A stretch of DNA of 64,000 nt from Siphonodentalium dalli (Eukaryota; Mollusca; Scaphopoda; Gadilida; Siphonodentaliidae). Of this stretch, positions 1 to 12,900 are shown one piece after another; position 1 is the first letter of the stretch; every line of letters starts with the position of its first letter. The stretch covers positions 13,347,287-13,411,286 of the forward strand of contig CP136061.1 of the NCBI GenBank assembly GCA_032622095.1, in the 5' to 3' direction. Under the pieces are notes generated by a model. The model saw only the letters and a list, made by a program, of their open reading frames with translations, was not told the origin of the DNA and did not search any database. A program made the position numbers and the translations under genes.

Positions 1-441
1 TGCCCAAATAAAGCTTCATCAGCCTAAAATATCTTCGGTCTGTCTCAATAACACCATACAAATATGGATAGCATTGGAACCGGTTCATTGACCACATTGT
101 GATGGTTACAGTTATGCCCTGTGCCAATGCATTCTCTTATATATGCGAGTCAACCATAGGTCGCCTCGCATATATAAGAGAATGCATTGGCCTAAAAAAT
201 TCTTCTTTTTTTAACAATTTTTACCATTTCTTCTTACGGTACATTTTTTAACAATTTTATAATTTTTTCTTACATTTTTTAACAATTTTTATAATATTTT
301 TCTACATTCTTTGACAATTTTATAATTTTTAATATGTGTTAAGCCAATGCATTGTCTTATATATGCAAGGCGACCTATGGTCGACTCGCATATATAAGAG
401 AATGCATTGGCACAGGGCCGTTCTGTTGGGTAAAGGGTTAA
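1..441. mobile_element. TTAA palindromic MITE, family 1, left end outside window
   Basis: It ends GTTGGGTAAAGGGTTAA (TTAA 438-441). It contains two copies (about 124-190 and 346-412) of a ~68-bp near-perfect palindrome starting GCCAATGCATT and passing through CTTATATATGCGAG, separated by a T-rich spacer. The family ends (TTAACCCTTTACCCAAC) resemble piggyBac TIRs. Confidence 0.85.
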
Positions 442-518
442 TTACTGTGATGTACATTGTGTAACATTCAATATTATACATTATTATATGATAGTCCTTT
501 ATTATCAAAGACCGATTT

Positions 519-735
519 CAAAGCCTTCAAATATTGTGTTTGTCATTTGCAGAATGAGGTCCCCAGAGGGTAAATTTAGTGACTTTATACCGCACAGCGG
601 GCTAGTGTCACCAAATTCACCCTCTGGGAACCTCATTCTGCTTAGGCCTCAACTGCTATGGGAGACATAGGATCAGAATTAATTTCCGCCGTTCGGGGTA
701 GTGTCACTAAATTCACCCCCTGGGATCTCATTGGT
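519..735. mobile_element. Palindromic hAT-like MITE ('AGAGGGTGAATT' family), partial
   Basis: The family starts CAAAGCCTTC.. and TGTCATTTGCAGAATGAGG, then a ~90-bp palindrome around CCCAGAGGGTGAATTTAGTG. This copy keeps one palindrome and part of the centre. It ends about 80 bases before IMPDH exon 1. Confidence 0.75.
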
Positions 736-816
736 TCTTCATTAGCCGACCAACATTGGCAAGGTAGTTCGATACTTGATTATTGATGTTCCAAACAGCT
801 TAGTTTTCTATTCCAG

Positions 817-919
817 GAAAACTTCCCATTTGCAATGAAAAAGGTGAACTAATATCTCTAATAGCAAGAACCGATACAAAGAAAAACAGAAATTATCCCC
901 TAGCTTCAAAAGATGATAG
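817..919 (+). CDS. IMPDH: IMPDH visible exon 1 (barrel, before catalytic loop)
   Basis: Acceptor TTCCAG ends at 816 and donor GTAAGT starts at 920. The exon reads (G)[16 protein letters not shown] then [17 protein letters not shown], ending in phase 2. The Arg codon completes with the first base of the next exon. It lines up with the segment joining the CBS insertion back to the catalytic barrel in animal IMPDH. The exon starts in phase 1, so a coding exon must lie upstream of base 1. Confidence 0.93.
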
Positions 920-3900
920 GTAAGTACCCTCAAAATATTAAACATGGACTAATCCCATTTAGTTTCCCTAGTATCAGGTGTCCCTTAACAACCATGACCT
1001 CGTATTTGGCCCCAAAACAGCCACAGACCAAGCTCAACCCCATTTTTTCCCCCCAGAAAGGGTGTGACCAACAACGATCAACAGGTCATGAGGAATCATA
1101 CACTTGATGCCTTAATAAGATGTTACCACTTGGACAGTATCTGTCATTGTCGGTGAAAGTCAAACCAATCGTCACATCAAAGAAAGTTGCCCACGCACTA
1201 TCTTTGGCCAATTAAAAAAATTGGCCTTTGGCCACCAAAATTTTGAACCCTGGATACCTCATGTTGTCATTTATTATATAATAAAAGCATACCTAAGATG
1301 CTTTGTTGATACATTAATAAAATTACTGGTGCACTTAAAATAGTGCGTCTAAAGGTCCCCCCCCCCCTTTTTATATGCCCGACTTTAAAATATGGAATGT
1401 ATTATTTTATTGGTCTGTCTGCCTGTCCGACCATTTGTTTGGTTTTCGGATGGTAACTTAGATATACTCAACTGATTGGATTGAAGTGATTTGTTGTTTA
1501 CTAGCACAAGATACAGGTCAAATTCGAATTCCACCTGCCAATTTTCACCCGAGTTATGGCTTTTAAAAAAAATTTTCACTCAATTTTCATTTCCAGATGA
1601 TAACGTTATTAAGTCTGAACTGAAAGGAATGAAATTTGGTATGTGAGTTTGCTATCCGAAAATATAGGTTAATTTTGAATTCGGGTAATGCCCGCCAATT
1701 TTCATCAAGAGTTATAGCCCTTTTATGGAATTGCCAGTCATATTTGTCCATGCCCTAGCGCAGTCGACGTAAACATCTCCGTGATAATTATAATATTACG
1801 TCGACACGAATTCATGTAAAAACCCATTTCCAGAACAATGGGCTTCCCCCAATATCGTGATGTCATACTGATGTCACAGACATTCCAAATAAGGAATAAT
1901 TTATGCAGTTGTATTGGAATGTTACGAGAGGCAGAGATTTACAGAACACTGAATATCGGCATCGGTTATTTCGCCGCCGATCAGAATCATGCCATTTGTC
2001 AAAAGTGTTTTTCTTTAATAAAGCAGCTGGTCAAAATCAATACGACTATTAAAACTAACTTTAAATCAGTGCCACATGACCGAGTTAAACGACTATTGCG
2101 TTCGCCGTATACAGATGACACCTGAGCTATTTTTACGGGACACGCGCAGCTGTTATCGGTTAGACAATCGGGGTTAGCGGTTTCTGGTACCGCTTCCAAT
2201 CAAAACAAGGAATTTCCTGGTATATCCCCAAGTCTGGAAATAGCTTTCCGGCCAGTCCTCCTGTTCGACTCAGATGAATTTATATGATATACTGAGTCGA
2301 AATTTATGTCGACTGGCCCTAGCGATGCTCTTGTCGTTACTAATTTAACCCTTTCATGATGGAGCTGCGCTGGTGCAGCATTAAAGATCCTGTGCCAATG
2401 CATTCTCTTACATATGCGAGTATAAAATTGTTAGGCCAATGCGTTTCTCTTATATATATGCGAGGCTCCCTACAGTTTTTCACAAAATTTCAGGAAGGGT
2501 TAAGAGGGAGGTAAAGTGGAATTTTTTTAATTTTTCTCCCATAGGGTTTCCATGTTAAAAATTTGAGACAAAATCCTGACTTCATAACTTTTACTACAGA
2601 ATCTATGAATGTACCTTCATGTAATTCCTGATTCCATCTAGTGACAAGGCGTCGTCGATTTTCGAAAAACGTACCCATTATCGAAATATCACACTTCAAA
2701 AAACTTTACGAACAACAGAAATTGGGGAAATTATGTCCGCCATTGGTGGAGTTATCGTTCCTGTGTTGAGAAATGTGCTTATTTTACAATGTTGAAAATC
2801 AAACGAACTGACTGTTGTGACAACACAGGGTCCATAACACAATTGGATAATCGTTTGTTGCGTAACACTGTATTGTTTTCATAAGCGATCGCGCCATCGA
2901 TTACTTACAATCGGCATCAAGTTTTACGAAAAATCTTGCAGGAATTTCGACGTAAACATAACAAACTATGCAATAAACATATCACTCCGCCGAAATAGTT
3001 CGGAATATATATATACGATATTAAGTAATAATATCACATAATACGTAATGTTAATGTCAAATACTTACACCGTATGGCAGAAAAGTTATACCTGGATATT
3101 ATTAAATGTTGATATCATCTTTCTTGTATGGTTTAAATTACCGACCGCGTGATTGAAATTTGGCGTAGTTACATCTAACGTGGTTGTTGGGTGACTTCCG
3201 CCTTCCTGGTAAATTCTCCCCGCGAAATAAACATCAATCTAATAAATTGTCAACGTTTGACCGGTAAGGAATCAATATATTGATACAACATAGTATATAC
3301 GTGTGTGTTAGATACATCAAAAAGTTATTGACGATCGCTTTATTGATCGACACGTACAGGTGAAGATTGCAAAGGGAATTTCTTGTTTATTTTCAGCCGA
3401 AATCGAAACTCACGAAGATAGGTAAACAGGAAGTATGAAAAGCTATTTCGCTGTGCATGGTATTTGGGACTGTACATTTTTGCATACATGTATTTTGATA
3501 GTAAAGTGGTGCTCCATAGTTTTCTGAAATAGTTCTTGCAAATGGCTGTCTTTTTGGGCGGTTTGTTTACATATATTAAGTTAAAAATTCTGGAGTTTTA
3601 GGTTTGAAACTAGGAAATCCACTACGCGTTGTCACTGCATGGGAGTATTAGCTACATGTTGATACCTCCTGTTGGCTATTTGATATTCTTACCAGTGAGT
3701 ATTTTCATCTCAAAATTTTTGTGTTGTTTTGACGTTCAAATGCAACTTTTTCGGAATGACAAATTTATCGCTTTATCAGATATACTTAATCTTTGATTAT
3801 TGTAGTATGTCTATGAACAAATATATTGTTAATTTTTTGGTCTTTTCAAACAAAAATACATGAATTTCAACCTGTCGCCATTTCTGGAATTGTGCCACTT

Positions 3901-6900
3901 TACCTCCCTCTTAAGTTATGTAATTTCATGTTGAAATTTATGTGAAATTCTGCTTTTTTCAGAAAACAACTAATAGTTGGAGCTGCCATTAGCACACATG
4001 AGGAGGATAAAAAGCGATTAGATATGCTCGTATCAGCTGGTGTTGACTTTATAGTTCTGGTAAGTGATGATGCTCGTATCAGCTGGTGTTGACTTTATAG
4101 TTCTGGTAAGTGATGATGCTCGTATCAGCTGGTGTTGACTTTATAGTTCTGGTAAGTGATGAAGCTCGTATCAGCTGGTGTTGACTTTATAGTTCTGGTA
4201 AGTGATGATGCTCGTATCAGCTGGTGTTGACTTTATAGTTCTGGTAAGTGATGATGCTCGTATCAGCTGGTGTTGACTTTATAGTTCTGGTAAGTGATGA
4301 TGCTATGATGCTCGTATCAGCTGGTGTTGACTTTATAGTTCTGGTAAGTGATGATGCTCGTATCAGCTGGTGTTGACTTTATAGTTCTGGTAAGTGATGA
4401 TGCTCGTATCAGCTGGTGTTGACTTTATAGTTCTGGTAAGTGATGATGCTCGTATCAGCTGGTGTTGACTTTATAGTTCTGGTAAGTGATGAAGCTCGTA
4501 TCAGCTGGTGTTGACTTTATAGTTCTGGTAAGTGATGATGCTCGTATCAGCTGGTGTTGACTTTATAGTTCTGGTAAGTGATGATGCTCGTATCAGCTGG
4601 TGTTGACTTTATAGTTCTGGTAAGTGATGATGCTATGATGCTCGTATCAGCTGGTGTTGACTTTATAGTTCTGGTAAGTGATGATGCTCGTATCAGCTGG
4701 TGTTGACTTTATAGTTCTGGTAAGTGATGATGCTCGTATCAGCTGGTGTTGACTTTATAGTTCTGGTAAGTGATGATGCTCGTATCAGCTGGTGTTGACT
4801 TTATAGTTCTGGTAAGTGATGAAGCTCGTATCAGCTGGTGTTGACTTTATAGTTCTGGTAAGTGATGATGCTCGTATCAGCTGGTGTTGACTTTATAGTT
4901 CTGGTAAGTGATGATGCTCGTATCAGCTGGTGTTGACTTTATAGTTCTGGTAAGTGATGATGCTATGATGCTCGTATCAGCTGGTGTTGACTTTATAGTT
5001 CTGGTAAGTGATGATGCTCGTATCAGCTGGTGTTGACTTTATAGTTCTGGTAAGTGATGATGCTCGTATCAGCTGGTGTTGACTTTATAGTTCTGGTAAG
5101 TGATGATGCTCGTATCAGCTGGTGTTGACTTTATAGTTCTGGTAAGTGATGAAGCTCGTATCAGCTGGTGTTGACTTCATAGTTCTGGTAAGTGATGATG
5201 CTATGTTGTAGATAATATAGATCTTGAACATTATAATATCATATTATGTATGGGGGGAGAGAACTTAGAATACTATATTATGTATGGGGGGAGAGAACTT
5301 AGAATACTATATTATGTATGGGGGGGACTTGGAATACTGTGTTTGTGTATGTGAACTTGGAATACTGTGTTTGTGTATGTGAACTTGGAATACTGTGTTT
5401 GTGTATGGGGGAGGGAAACTTGATATCAATGTACACATTTCCACATATTATGTGTACCTTACTCGTATTTAAATTCGCGCAGTACTATTTTAAAACTGAG
5501 CGAAAAATAGTACGGCTCCAAGTTTAATCTAAGCAACTGTCCATATGAAATACATGCAAGAGGGCTATGTTGCTGAATTTACATAAATATGAATGGCTGA
5601 ATAGACAAATACGCCTAAACATGTATGCATATATTTACATAAAATTATGATGTATGTAGTTACCATGGGTTATTGTCAACACGATATAAATCCGCCACGA
5701 TTGTGTTTAATATACACATACACTATCTCCAGCAATGACTCATACACTATCTCCAGCAATGACTCATACACTATCTCCAGCAATGACTCATACACTATCT
5801 CCAGCAATGACACATACACTATCTCCAGCAATGACTCATACACTATCTCCAGCAATGACTCATACACTATCTCCAGCAATGACTCATACACTATCTCCAG
5901 CAATGACTAAGAACCGACAAATTCATCAGCTGCAAGATATATATACGGAAATATCACGAAAATATTTTTATCAGTTTTGAATTCGCACAGCTAGGTGAGT
6001 GAATTAAAGTGTGCGAATTCAAAACTGAGGGAAAAATAGTACCGGTACTGCGCGAATTTAAATACGAGTAAGGTATTTTGAAGCCAATAATATTGTGTGG
6101 GAAAATTCTTATGCCAAATATGTATTAAACCGTTTGGTTTTCTCTTTGTTTGACTTTCTTAAAGCCCTTTTAGTTCATCTTTTTTATCTGGAAATGTTGG
6201 CTTTTTGGTCCGTTCGATGTCTGTTCAGGCAATAACTTGAACAGTAATGCTCGGATCTCAATGAAATTTGGTGTAGATGTTCACCACTATGAGGACATTC
6301 GTGTTCAAGCCTTGAAATAGGGTGTCTGTCATTTGCAGAATGAGGTCCACAGAGGGTGAATTTAGTGATGCTATCCCGCATAGCGGGCTAGCATCACCAA
6401 ATTCACCCTCTGGGGACCTCATTCTGCTTACACCTCAGCAGAATGAAGTTCCCAGAGGGTGAATTTGGTGATGCTAGCCCGCATAGCGGGCTAGCATCAC
6501 TAAATTCACCCTCTGGGAACCTCATTCTGCAAATGACAGACACCCTATTTCAAGGCTTGTTCGTGTTCAATTGTTTTGTTTATAGTTATTCATCTTTGTT
6601 TATATATGAAAATGCTGATTTTAAAATTTTGGGTCCATCTGTCTGAGTATATCAGTCGTAGGTTTTAGATATGCCCACACCAGGCGGTATGCCACAAGGG
6701 AATATGCACCGGACGACAGTTCATCTCTTGTATACCCTGGAAAATATATAAAACAAATTAGGAAAAGATCCACTTTGTTTAATTGATTTTATTGGCTTTT
6801 ATTGCAGTTTTCTATATTTGTTTTGCTTTATAACCCTTTCATAACATGAGCTGCGCTGGTGCAGCATTAAATATCCTGTGCCAGTGTAATTTCTTATATA

Positions 6901-9900
6901 TGTGAGTCTACCACATGGAGCCTCGCATATATAAGAGAATGCACTGGTAAATATTGCTAGGCCAATGTTTTCTCTAAAATATGCGAGGCTCCTATGGGAG
7001 ACTTGCATATATAAGAGAATTGGCACAGGGTTTTCGCAAAAATTCAGGAAGATCCCATCATGGAAGTGATTTTACATTTGTTTTCTATATTGTTCAGGGT
7101 ATTGTTAGGTGTCATGCATGTCATAATTTTCTTTTTTTCCAGGATTCATCACAAGGAAATTCAGTGTACCAAGTAAATTTCATACATCATATAAAGAAGA
7201 AATATCCAGATTTACAAGTGATAGGAGGGAATGGTGAGATATAATATGAATAAGGACAATCCTGGAGATATTGTGTCTGACATTTGCAGAATGAGGTCTC
7301 CAGAGGGTGAATTAGCACAGCAGGCTAGCATCACCAAACTCTGGGAACCTCATTCTGTTTAGACCTTCGAATATAGATACTTGCGCCATGCAGGAATACC
7401 TTCACTAAATATATGCGCCCTCTGGGGACCTCATATTCTGAAAATGTCAGACACACTATTTCCAGACTTGAATACGGCCACACAAGGTCAATTTCCCCAT
7501 TTATGCATGTGCATGTTTTTTAATATACGAAAAAAACAACAGTTGTACTATGTTATCAGTCTGTCTGTCGGTGCAACCATCCCTTAACATTTTTGATTTC
7601 TGACTGAAAACTCCAGTTTGGATTATTTGATTTGAACGAAAGTTGGTATGTGTATTTCCGGGCTAAAAATTCTGGCCAATTTGGAATATGGGTTCCGTCC
7701 AATTATTTTTACATGAGTTACAGCCCTTTTTCGACTTGGAATTTGACCTTATTTTATAACATTTCAGTTTATGACCCATAACTTCTGTTTGGATTATTTG
7801 ATCTGAACCAAAGCTGGTATGTGTGTTTCGCAGATATAAATACAGGCTAAGTTTGCATATGGGTTTCTGTCCAATTATTTTCACATGAGTTACAGCTAGG
7901 GGTGGGAAGATACACCGATGCACCGGTGTATCGCGATACGGTAACACACGATGCATGCACCGATACAAATCCTTAAATATCGTCGTATTGCGATACACGT
8001 ATAATTCATAATAAATGATTACTGTACGAAAACTTCGAAAAGCATAGTCACTTGATCGGCTATTAAGATATATCGAGAGTTTCAGTCCTAAAACAAAGTT
8101 AAAACAAGACTTCGCATGTGCATATATAGCTTCGCGCGAAAGTGATGAAACGTACTATAATGTGTCTGTGCTGCACGTGCATCGCGTGTTTGATTAGAGC
8201 CGGTGCATATTTACGCCACATGGCACAATTGATATATAACTTCCCGTTTCGGTTTCGGAAGCACATGTCACGTGCGCTCGCAGCTGACGCAATACTGCCT
8301 TCTAAATATACCGGTACTTTCCGCGGTACCCTTCATTTTGACCGCGTAATCGCGTGTCACTCGAACTCAATTCGTATAGTTACGAGTCCAGTGGTCTGAA
8401 TCTAGTACATTGTATTTAGAGTTACTCCTCTTACATTGGCAGCTCCGCGTTTTGTGATTTATGAACAAGTGATTTTAAGCACGATCACTTAGACACTTAC
8501 GGACTTTCTTTGTGCAAGTCTTGATTACCCGATTTTGTGGTCATCGTCCTTGAACTCTTGAGTTTCAACATCCGTTAATGCTATTTGCCCTAATAAGCTT
8601 GTGTTTGAGTTGTCATGTTTGATTTGATTAAATTCTGAAACAATGTCTGGAGTTTATCTATGTAGTATGTATATATGTATCTAGATACGCACTCGTATCG
8701 CGAACGGTGTATCGAGATACGTATCGTATCGTGGCACTAGCGTATCTTCCCACCCCTAGTTACAGCCCTTTTTTTACATTGAATTTGGCCGCATATTGGC
8801 ATTGAAATTAGGGGTGTATCAGATATTCTTTGCAAGGCCTAAAAAAAAAGACGTTTGTTGCTGCTAACGAGCTGGAAAAAAATAGGGACGGTAGGCAGGC
8901 AAATTTTTTTTTTTTATTAAATATTTTTATTTTTCTATATTTTTAACAATACATGTATAATACTTGATATGAGCCCACATTATGGACTTCTTAGTTTCAA
9001 GGTGGTCAACCCATGGGATATAGAAACAAGAAACTCAGATTCAAAGTTACAGATGATATATATTTCTTCATAAGAATATCAAATACATTCCGTGTGTGGT
9101 GATTTCCATAGTATCATGTTCGATCTGTTATTCCACGATATCTCTATAACCGCAAACAAACTCGATATGGTTTATGTTGAATGCTGACAACTCCTTAACT
9201 TTCATTTCAACATTTATGTCGAACGGCGCTGACTCAGCTGATGTATGGCACCTCACTTCAATTTCGGCTTCGTTCTTCAATTTCGGCTTCGTTGTCTATC
9301 GATCTGATCTCTTTTTTGTTTCCGCAGTGGACACATTCGTTCAGATAGATAGCCACAACAACATGCTGGCCTACGGAGGTAGCCATTGTTGCTGTTGTTG
9401 TGGTGTTAATTCTGTTTACTTTCCAAAGCACCGGCTGTTTTCAATGGGAGATATGTATCTATTTACGGTATGTGGGTATTTCCACCAGAAGCGCCTGTCA
9501 TGCTTTGATCTCTGTTAAATGTGTGAAACATTCACATATACCATTATTCGATCACAATAAAAAGTTTAGACTCGGCACTTTTAAATAGGGTTAGCGGAAA
9601 CAAACGTCTTTTTTTTAGGCGTAAGCTGAAATTGTTATTGTGTTTTGCAGTTGAACAATTCAAAATGGCTAACAGGCGTATTTTGCCACACCCTAGAGAT
9701 GCTCTTGTTAATTTAATGTTTTATTTCTGGGGCGCATGTCAACGAAGCTTTCCACCTCTGCGTTTGCTTGCTCTCGGGTTAATTTCAGTTGCCCGTGCCA
9801 CTCGGACTGATCTAACTCATTTTGGATCCTTAGAAAGCAAGCCTGGAAATAGTGTGTCTGACATTTTGCAGAATACCGATCAGACACACTATTTCCAGAC

Positions 9901-12900
9901 TTGACATGTCATTAATTAAATGATTTAACCTTGGATAAATTTTCAAGTATTGACCTTTCCATGACTGGAGTTTCCTGAAATTTTCCAAAAACCCTGTGCC
10001 AATGAACTCTCTTGTATATGCTATGGGAGCCTGCTATATATAAGAGAATACATTGCCCTAACAATATTTACCGTGACCTTGTAAGCCAGTGCATTCTCTT
10101 ATATATGGGAGACTCGCATATATGAGGGAATGCCCTGGCACAGGATCTTTAGTGCTGCACCAGCACAGCTTCTGTCAGGAAAGGGTTATATAACACTCCC
10201 TTATGAAGCCTCACAAGGGGCCCAATCAGACGACAGTCATCAGTGCATTGTTTTCATTGTCTGGGGCTCCATAATGGGTTAAACCTTAGATAAATTTTAA
10301 AGTATTAACGGCCTCTTTGTATATTATTACAGTCGTCACAGCAGCTCAAGCTAAGAGTTTGATAGATGCGGGTGTGGATGGTCTCCGAGTCGGGATGGGA
10401 TCAGGATCAATATGCATAACACAAGAAGGTAAGCAGCAATCTCTACCAGAGCGCACCAGTCATTCTCCCTTTCTGACTCTGTCACCGACTGGGTACTAGT
10501 CTGTCATTTCTATATTTAGCGTGGGATTTTCCAAACAAAATTTTGAATACCGATCGGTCCAAAGTCAAATTTCCTATGTGCTTGAGAACAATTCCCACTC
10601 TAAAAACTTTATGACAGAATGGAGGATCAGAGCAGTAGTTTTGTTGACGATTTTCACAAGCAACTCGTCAAATTTGGGCCAAATTAGAACTCTTGTGTCT
10701 GACTTGCTATGCATGTTGTCGTGACATTGTCGTTCATGTGCGTTTTTACTTTTGTGTTGATAAAATAATCGGAAATCCAAATCACACCGTTTCGAAATAT
10801 ACTTCTTTGGTTCTAGTGGAACTTTCCAAACTTAAGGAATGAAACGACACACGTTTTGTTCGATATTTTGTGTTCTTAATAAGGGCAGCATTTTCCTCTG
10901 CTCGCTTAGTATATATTTTAATATCGCGGAAGTCCACCAAATGTGGGTAAAATGTCGCCGATAGCAATGGTCTTACAGAGTCACCAAGGGAGGTAAACCC
11001 TGCATGGAATTTGGGTAAGCGACTGGGTAGCAGCGGTCTTACCGAGTCACCAAGGGAGGTAAACCCTGCATTGAGTTTGGGTAAGCGACTGGGTAGCAGC
11101 GGTCTTACCGAGTCACCAAGGGAGGTAAACCCTGCATGGAGTTTGGGTAAGCGACTGGGTAGCAGCGGTCTTACCGAGTCACCAAGGGAGGTAAATCCTG
11201 CATGGAGTTTGGGTTAGCGACTGGGTAGCAGCGGTCTTACCGGGTCACCAAGGGAGGTAAACCCTGCATGGAGTTTGGGTAAGCGACTGGGTAGCAAAAC
11301 TTGATTTAACCCTTTACCCAAGAAACCGGCCAAAAACGGCCAAATAAAGCTGCAACAGCCTAAATTATCTTGGGTCTGTCTCAATAAAACCATACAAATA
11401 TGGATATCATTGGAACCGGCTCATTGACCACATTGTGATGGTTACAGTTATGCCATGTGCCAATGCATTCTCTTATATATGCGAGTCGACCATAGGTCGC
11501 CTCGCACATATAAGAGAATGCATTGGCCTAAAAAAAAAATTCTTACATTCTTTAACAATTTTATAATTTTTAATGTGTTAAGCCAATGCATTCTCTTATA
11601 TATGCGAGGCGACCTATGGTCGACTCGCATATATAAGAGAATGCATTGGCACAGGGCCCTTCTGTTGGGTAAAGGGTTAAGTTGGTGATGTTAGCCGTTA
11701 GTTACCTCGATTATGCATTTTATCTTCTGTAAATTAAGGGATATAGAAACTGAACAGAAGAGAAAAAGTAACTGAAAACAATGTTAATTTGAGACTATAA
11801 GATGAGGCCTAAGCAGAATGGTCATGTGTTGAACTTATTATCTGAACATTTCCTATGGGATAACCACTCATCAGTGATGCTTTAGTGTAGAAAGTGTTGA
11901 ACTTATTATCTGAACATTTCCTATGGGATAACCACTCATCAATGATGCTTTAGTGTAGAAAGCGTTAAACTTATTATGTGAACATTTCCTATGGGATAAC
12001 CACTCATCAATGATGCTTTAGTGTAGAAAGTGTTGAACTTATTATGTGAACATTTCCTATGGGATAACCACTCATCAATGATGCTTTAGTGTAGAAAGTG
12101 TTGAACTTATTATCTGAACATTTCCTATGGGATAACCACTCATCGGTGATGCTTTAGTGTAGAAAGTGTTAAACTTATTATCTGTACATTTCGTATGGGG
12201 TAACGACTTATCAATGATGCTTTAGTATAGAGAGGGTTAAACTTATTAATATGTGAACATTTCCTATGGGATAATTACGCATCAATAATAGTATAGAAAG
12301 TGTTAAGACTGACATTGTGTTCTGTCTATATATTTATACCACATACTTTCTTGATTGCAGTCATGGCTGTTGGTCGACCTCAGGGTACTGCCGTATATAA
12401 AGTAGCCGAGTATGCCCGAAGGTTTGGTGTTCCTGTGATAGCTGATGGCGGCATCTCAACTGTAGGCCACATAGTCAAAGCTCTATGCCTCGGCGCTTCT
12501 TCTGGTAAGATCACAATTCAAATTGGGCTGATATGAACTATTATTGGGTTCTGCTGATGAAACAACCTATATATATTTACCATGCTGATGGCACATCTCA
12601 ATTGTCAAAGCTCTGTGCCTCAATTCAAATTGGGCTGATGCCAATGGCACATCTCGACTGTTGTGTCATTTGCAGAATGAGGTGCCCAGATTGTGAATTT
12701 AGTGATGATATCCCCGCATGGCGGGCTAGCATCACAAAATTCACCCTCTGGGAACCTCATTATGCTGAGGCCTCAACTGTTATGGGACACCAGGGTTAGA
12801 TTGAAGTTCCCCAGTTGAAGTTGGTTATGTTCACCTATTAGTCACCTCGTTATGAATTTTATCTTCTGCAAATTAGGGGATATAGAAACTGAACAGAATG

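Noticed and set aside
1838-2125. 95-codon frame as a possible small gene
   Set aside because: No recognisable domain, no homologous motif, an overlapping frame on the other strand, and located in IMPDH intron 1.
4025-5204. CRISPR-like regular repeat array
   Set aside because: Units are contiguous without spacers, derived from an exon boundary, and the DNA is animal.
5161-5204. Last unit of the 46-bp array as an alternative exon end
   Set aside because: The unit has no acceptor and a stop in the continuing frame; it is simply the array edge.
5647-5980. SYTISSND / MTHTLSPA repeat frames on both strands
   Set aside because: Three frames of a 24-bp minisatellite are open at once, as expected for a repeat of length divisible by 3.
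9174-9518. 114-codon frame in the 8838-9619 element
   Set aside because: Low-complexity CCCC stretch and no domain; lies inside a short TIR element and is not long enough for a transposase.
11011-11217. [19 protein letters not shown] repeat frame
   Set aside because: 66-bp non-coding repeat, again a multiple of 3; located in an intron.
11448-11688. Frames reading [14 protein letters not shown] and KRMHW
   Set aside because: These recur wherever the TTAA MITE hairpin occurs and on both strands; they are palindromes, not proteins.
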